Below the pieces are notes generated by a model. The model was not told where the DNA came from. It saw only the letters and a list, made by a program, of their open reading frames with translations, and searched no databases. A stretch of DNA of 64,000 bases from Bin80 sp026709335 (GTDB lineage Bacteria; Bacteroidota; Rhodothermia; Rhodothermales; Bin80). The position numbers were made by a program, and so were the translations under genes. The stretch's first letter is position 1. Each line of letters starts with the position of its first letter. The stretch lies in contig OZ241385.1 of the NCBI GenBank assembly GCA_965200825.1, forward strand, positions 744,001-808,000. Direction: 5' to 3'. Positions 60,844 to 64,000 of this stretch are shown here, one piece after another.

Positions 60844-62967
60844 ATGAAAGTATATAGTCCTGATCGAATCAGAAACGTTGTTCTTGTGGGCCATCAGGGT
60901 AGTGGAAAAACGTCCCTGGCAGAGTCCATGCTATATGTTAGCAAAAAAATTCGTCGTCTGGGCACAATTACTGAAGGATCTACGGTCAGTGATTACCAGC
61001 CAAGTGAGAAAGAGCGACAAATGTCCATTTTCTCCACGCTTCTACATGCGGAATGGAAAGATCACAAAATCAATATTATGGATACCCCGGGGTATCCAGA
61101 TTTTGTAGGGGAAGTTGTTGCAGCTGTTCGTGTGGCCGACACATCCATTTTTGTGATGAATGCCCAAGAAGGGATTGAGGTTGGTACAGAATTGGCCTGG
61201 AACGCAGCAACTGAAAATCACAAACCTGTGATGTTTGTGATTAATCAGATTGATCGACCCCAGGCAGATGTTGATTCATTGATCACACAGATGAGAGATC
61301 GATTCGGTTCCGGTATCACAATCGTACAGTTTCCGGGTGGAGATCCGAATTCACTGATTGATGTGCTGGTCATGAAGCAAATCACCTTCAAAGCCGGGTC
61401 ACAGGATCCCCCGACGTTTAGTGAAATTCCCGATGAGTTTCGTGAACGTGCCGAAGAACTGCACAATGCACTGGTTGAAGATATTGCAGTCAGCGACGAA
61501 GAATTGATGGAAAAATATCTGGAGACCGAACGATTGACGGAGGATGAGATGCGAGCAGGGCTCCGGGATGCAATGTTGAGTCGTTCCCTTTATCCGGTTT
61601 TTTGTACGGTTGCTACCACCAATGTGGGAACTGCCCGTCTGATGAGTTTTATTGACAATGTAGCACCATCCCCTGTGGATGTTGCTCCGCTTCCTGTATC
61701 CCAGGGGAAGTCATCAGAACTTGATGTCTCAGCTAATCCGGTTGTGTTTGTTTACCGAACGATGGCGGAGCATCATGTTGGGGATTATTCATTTTTTCGC
61801 GTGTGTAATGGTACAATTGAGTCGGGTATGGATTTGGAAAATCCACAGTCGGGGACAGTTGAGCGTTTGGGGCAGCTTTATGTACTATGTGGACGTGATC
61901 GAGAGACTGTTCCGAGTATGAGCGCGGGAGACTTGGGAGCATTGGTCAAATTACGTGATACTCACACCAACAATACTCTTCGCAAGAAGGGAGATAATAT
62001 AATTATAGAGCCCATTCCTTTTCCCGAACCCCGCTATCGAGAGGCGATTCGAGCAAAGACAGAGGGAGAAGAAGATAAACTGGCCCAAGGGCTCCATCAG
62101 ATCACATCGGAGGATCCTTCATTGGTCGTCGTGCATGAGCCTCACCTTAGCCAGATTAGCTTAGGTGGCCAAGGGGCGATGCATCTCAAAGTTGCTCAAT
62201 ACCGATTAAAGTCCAAAGTAAACGTGGAAGTTGAGTACGCGCGCCCTCGCGTAGCTTATCGTGAAACTGTCACAACCGAAGCTCGAGATTCTTATCGGCA
62301 TAAGAAGCAAACAGGTGGAGCAGGGCAGTTTGCTGATATTTCTGTGTTGATAGAGCCACTCGATGGAGAGTTCCAGAAACGACCTGACATCAATGTTCGA
62401 AATGTAGCTCAAGCAAAAACCGCATGGGGATCAACGATTGAATTCATTGATGCAATTGTTGGTGGTGTGATTGACATGAGACGCTTTTTTGGGGCAATTC
62501 AGAAGGGAGTTCTTGAAGGCATGCAAAGGGGACCGGTAGCGGGATATCCAGTGGGCGATGTCCGATTTGTGATCTACGATGGGGGAATGCATTCGGTAGA
62601 TTCTAATGAAAATGCATTTCGGACGGCCGCTCGTATGGTATTTCGTGAATCATTCCGTAAAGCGAAGCCTGTGATCCTGGAGCCTATCCATGACGTGGAG
62701 GTCACGGTTCCAGATACGTACACAGGAGATGTGATGGGAGATTTGAATGGACGCCGTGCGGCCATCAAGGGCATGGAGGCCGAAGGGATCATGCAAAAAA
62801 TCCTTGTTCAGGTGCCAGAGGCTGAGTTGTATCAGTATTCAACCCGTGTACGTTCCATGACACAGGGGAGGGGAATTCATAGCGCACGATTCAGCCACTA
62901 CCAAGCAATGCCTCGCAATGTACAAGAGGAAGTAGTTGCTACTGCCGCCAAAGCCGATCAGGAGTAA
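60844..62967 (+). CDS. EF-G-like translation GTPase (second-type EF-G)
   Basis: A 707-aa five-domain GTPase. G1 is GHQGSGKTSLAE, G3 is DTPGYPDF and G4 is NQIDRP (canonical NKxD). The switch I segment reads ERQMSIFSTLLHAEW, instead of the RGITI of standard EF-G. Domains II-V follow with GGQGAMHLKV, GGAGQFADISV and the C-terminal QVPEAELYQYSTRVRSMTQG. These variations match the EF-G-like paralogs (PRK12740 type), which in some bacteria act in ribosome recycling or rescue rather than elongation. It is divergent from accD. Confidence 0.9.
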   Translation: MKVYSPDRIRNVVLVGHQGSGKTSLAESMLYVSKKIRRLGTITEGSTVSDYQPSEKERQMSIFSTLLHAEWKDHKINIMDTPGYPDFVGEVVAAVRVADTSIFVMNAQEGIEVGTELAWNAATENHKPVMFVINQIDRPQADVDSLITQMRDRFGSGITIVQFPGGDPNSLIDVLVMKQITFKAGSQDPPTFSEIPDEFRERAEELHNALVEDIAVSDEELMEKYLETERLTEDEMRAGLRDAMLSRSLYPVFCTVATTNVGTARLMSFIDNVAPSPVDVAPLPVSQGKSSELDVSANPVVFVYRTMAEHHVGDYSFFRVCNGTIESGMDLENPQSGTVERLGQLYVLCGRDRETVPSMSAGDLGALVKLRDTHTNNTLRKKGDNIIIEPIPFPEPRYREAIRAKTEGEEDKLAQGLHQITSEDPSLVVVHEPHLSQISLGGQGAMHLKVAQYRLKSKVNVEVEYARPRVAYRETVTTEARDSYRHKKQTGGAGQFADISVLIEPLDGEFQKRPDINVRNVAQAKTAWGSTIEFIDAIVGGVIDMRRFFGAIQKGVLEGMQRGPVAGYPVGDVRFVIYDGGMHSVDSNENAFRTAARMVFRESFRKAKPVILEPIHDVEVTVPDTYTGDVMGDLNGRRAAIKGMEAEGIMQKILVQVPEAELYQYSTRVRSMTQGRGIHSARFSHYQAMPRNVQEEVVATAAKADQE

Positions 62968-63240
62968 TATCAGAATTAATTTTGTGGCTCTTCTTGAAGG
63001 CTTCAGTCAACTCTTCGGCCCGTCCTAACATCCATTTGAAATAATCCTGTTGGCGATTCTCATCATGAGGATCACAGGCAAGGGTACACTGAATTTTTGA
63101 GGTTTTCTTGCCCTTAAGTGGAAGTCATTCTATTTTGGTTTTCACGGTTTCTCGAAACCGGTCTTTGTTTTCAGTCAACCACGGAGTAAAATCTTTTGTC
63201 TCATCTTCCAGATCTCCCTGATCTTTATGTTTTCGAGAGT
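62939..63240 (-). pseudogene. Decayed DUF4268-like gene fragment downstream of the EF-G gene
   Basis: The minus strand reads DLEDETKDFTPWLTENKDRF, close to the D-F-T-x-W-L-x-E-N signature near the N-terminus of DUF4268 proteins. After an in-frame TGA (63125-63127) it continues with CDPHDENRQQDYFKWMLGRA then EELTEAFKK up to a stop at 62939-62941. Further stops lie upstream (before about 63240), and most of the middle domain is missing. It is a relic with an internal deletion. Assignment rests on the short motif only. Confidence 0.45.
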
Positions 63241-63399
63241 TTCAAAATTATCTTTGATGTTAAAAATCGGGATTTGTGTAGCAAAATCCACATATATGGG
63301 AATCTTTGGCAAAGTTCAGGTTTTTTTCTAAATCATTGGGTAACTTTCCCTTTCACGAACGCCAGCAATCGCGTATTTATTGGCTGTGGTATTTGTTTT

Positions 63400-64000
63400 A
63401 TGAAGACTTTTAGAGTATTGCAAATTCTTTTGCAAAGGGGATATTTCGGGAAGTTTCATGCAGATACGAAAGGATCGTTATCTCCGAGAGGTTTGAGTAG
63501 CTCCAAATGCCGGATGATACAAAGTGGCAAAGGTGGTACGAGAGGCCTTGCATGGATACTCGTGTTTGTAGCGTTCTGCGGATCCCCTTCGGCTCTTTTC
63601 GCACAGAGGTTGTCGATCACTCCGCCAGCGGTGACGGTTATGGAGGGAAACTCCGGGGAGGTTACGGTCGTGCTGTCGTCGGCGCCAGCGTCAAACGTAA
63701 CTGTAAATATTGTAAGATCTAATGGGACGGAAATCCGTCTGAGCAAAACGGAACTGACGTTCACTCCTTCAAATTGGAATATCGTGCAGACGGTGACGCT
63801 GACAGCGGAAGATGATGAAGATCTTACGGATGACGAGGAAACATTGATTTTCATTGCACGCGGAGATGACTATGAAGGAAGTGGTGTTACCATTCATCCA
63901 GAAACGGCAACAATTGCCTCTCCCGGCCAGAGCGTCCAACTCAACGCAACTATTGAGGATCAGGATGGATCTCCTGTAACAGGTGTGTCCTTTGATTGGT
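63400..64000 (+). CDS. Large secreted or surface protein with Ig-like/Calx-beta-type domains, 3' end outside the window
   Basis: The frame is open from ATG 63400 to the window end (200 codons). An internal ATG at 63514 gives a better signal peptide (RGLAWILVFVAFCGSPSALF then AQ), so the true start may be there. The mature part begins RLSITPPAVTVMEGNSGEVT and contains VLSSAPASNVTVNI and VTLTAEDDEDLTDDEETLIF, typical of Calx-beta-like beta-sandwich repeats of adhesins. An Ig-like segment follows (SVQLNATIEDQDGSPVTGVS). Proteins of this kind are long surface or secreted adhesins; the length is unknown. Confidence 0.75.
   Translation, partial: MKTFRVLQILLQRGYFGKFHADTKGSLSPRGLSSSKCRMIQSGKGGTRGLAWILVFVAFCGSPSALFAQRLSITPPAVTVMEGNSGEVTVVLSSAPASNVTVNIVRSNGTEIRLSKTELTFTPSNWNIVQTVTLTAEDDEDLTDDEETLIFIARGDDYEGSGVTIHPETATIASPGQSVQLNATIEDQDGSPVTGVSFDW

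Noticed and set aside
1..64000. tRNA or rRNA genes
   Set aside because: No cloverleaf with a GGTTCRA-type T-loop or rRNA sequence was noticed on either strand; a dedicated scan was not possible.

Overview
The window reads like a chromosome segment of a Bacteroidota-type (FCB group) bacterium, most likely near the Rhodothermota/Balneolota. This rests on a TonB-dependent receptor with a carboxypeptidase-D-like N-terminal domain, a sigma/FecR pair, a DUF5916 outer-membrane protein, a CNNM/CBS protein of the GldE type, and a YtxJ thiol protein. Taxonomy is inferred from gene content only. No rRNA or tRNA gene and no CRISPR array was seen.

Layout. 1-7.3 kb is core: partial ThiF/MoeB, an NTF2-like secreted protein, purF, a CNNM/CBS membrane protein, a neurotransmitter:sodium symporter, ssb and mazG. 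7.5-9.1 kb is a complete IS5/IS1182-type insertion sequence with 21-bp inverted ends and a 4-bp target duplication. 9.4-14.6 kb holds a TonB-dependent receptor with a strong terminator, then an ECF sigma factor and a FecR anti-sigma factor. 14.7-19 kb is an accessory patch: remnants of a small paralogous gene cassette, an ISL3 element whose two flanks come from different broken genes, and a reversed, overlapping hipA-hipB pair. 19.1-24.3 kb encodes exported proteins: a cytochrome c/beta-propeller fusion, a frameshifted DUF5916 protein, and a DoxX-esterase fusion.

24.5-35 kb is a type I Zorya anti-phage locus (zorA, zorB, zorC, zorD). ZorC carries an extra C-terminal array of Sel1-like repeats built from almost identical 264-bp tandem DNA repeats. 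An IS110 element, an IS1634-type transposase scrap and an orphan ISL3-type end lie between zorC and zorD. MITE-like relics carrying the ends of the 7.5-kb IS flank the locus.

35.7-42.2 kb is core again: tatD, dnaK (divergent), pgsA, pyrE, cinA, recA. 43.5-50.4 kb is a methionine/one-carbon cluster that looks alphaproteobacterial. It has a single protein fusing an ArsR-type repressor and a SAM-binding methyltransferase-like domain to MetF, with a perfect inverted repeat just before its start codon. Two halves of MetH follow, with a DUF1428 gene between them, then a 7Fe-type ferredoxin. 50.7-58.9 kb holds an AAA/DUF4143 ATPase behind a 39-bp palindrome, a metallophosphoesterase, ytxJ, pepF, an IS66 transposase and another ATPase. 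59.1-64 kb is core (nagB, accD, a divergent EF-G), then a decayed DUF4268-like gene and the start of a large secreted surface protein.

The strongest candidates for new biology are the Sel1-extended ZorC with its recently expanded repeat, the repressor-MetF fusion with its own operator, and the DoxX-esterase fusion.
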